Under the pieces are notes generated by a model. The model saw only the letters and a list, made by a program, of their open reading frames with translations, ran no database searches and was not told where the DNA came from. The position numbers were made by a program, and so were the translations under genes. Of a DNA stretch of 15,123 nucleotides, positions 15,022-15,123 are shown in pieces (the first letter of the stretch is position 1; every line of letters begins with the position of its first letter). The stretch is from Candidatus Latescibacterota bacterium (GTDB taxonomy: Bacteria > JAAXHH01 > JABIQT01): positions 1 through 15,123 of the forward strand of contig JABIQT010000234.1 of the NCBI GenBank assembly GCA_018667995.1, in the 5' to 3' direction.

Positions 15022-15123
15022 TTACCTGCTTCCTGATGATAATTCGTTGTGTTTGCTTCCATGTCCGAGACTCGCGTTGGGATTAAATGCGGTTCGGATG
15101 GCCTCAATTGCGATTGGGACGTC
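15022..15123 (-). CDS. possible C-terminus of an unknown gene upstream of ileS (partial)
   Basis: A minus-strand frame runs open from the window edge to a TAA at 15022-15024, 5 bp before the ileS ATG. Its 33 residues begin DVPIAIEAIRTAFNP and end LSSGSR, which looks protein-like. A second minus frame is also open over the same bases and stops at 15018, so the frame choice is not certain. If real, the gene would be in the same operon as ileS, and the ileS ribosome-binding site would lie at its end. No family is recognisable. Confidence 0.35.
   Translation of the reverse strand, partial: DVPIAIEAIRTAFNPNASLGHGSKHNELSSGSR

Noticed and set aside
15017-15123. T-box leader or promoter upstream of ileS
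   Set aside because: No T-box core sequence or antiterminator seen, and the region is open in two minus frames up to the ileS start, so it may be coding.
1-15123. Mobile element, CRISPR array or phage region
   Set aside because: No transposase, integrase, terminal inverted repeats or regularly spaced direct repeats were found on reading either strand.

Overview
The window looks like chromosomal DNA of an uncultured, probably environmental (marine or symbiotic) bacterium. Protein families alone give only a weak lineage hint. The mix includes phytanoyl-CoA dioxygenase-like (PhyH) proteins, Ldh_2-family oxidoreductases, a DegT aminotransferase, a sialidase-fold protein and a large M14 peptidase with a GATase-like tail. 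It resembles the gene content of Latescibacterota, Poribacteria or Gemmatimonadota-type genomes, and no marker here settles the lineage. No tRNA, rRNA, CRISPR array, transposase or integrase was seen.

Left arm, plus strand (1-4970): three tightly spaced genes that read as one operon. They are an M14 zinc carboxypeptidase-like protein (5' end outside the window), a six-hairpin glycosidase-like protein with GH127-type features, and an Ldh_2 oxidoreductase. The arm ends tail-to-tail against the minus-strand genes, with only 24 bp between stop codons.

Right arm, minus strand, read from high to low coordinates. First come a possible C-terminal stub of an unknown gene and ileS, whose enzyme has an altered HIGH motif (GVHH). 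A 264-bp gap follows, with at most one doubtful small ORF, and then pyruvate kinase. After 65 bp comes a compact five-gene accessory run: DegT/DnrJ/EryC1/StrS aminotransferase, sialidase-fold Asp-box protein, PhyH dioxygenase, second Ldh_2 oxidoreductase, second PhyH dioxygenase. Spacing in this run is 28 bp, 8 bp, a 4-bp ATGA overlap and 43 bp, so the five are probably co-transcribed and partly translationally coupled.

How they may work together (inference): both arms of the convergent cluster carry members of the same unusual Ldh_2 subfamily, and each arm has a carbohydrate-active-enzyme-like protein. With two Fe(II)/2-oxoglutarate oxygenases and a PLP sugar aminotransferase, this suggests an undescribed route that processes a modified sugar, 2-hydroxy/2-keto acid or amino-sugar derivative. 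The substrate cannot be read from the sequence. IleS and pyruvate kinase are housekeeping and probably only neighbours.
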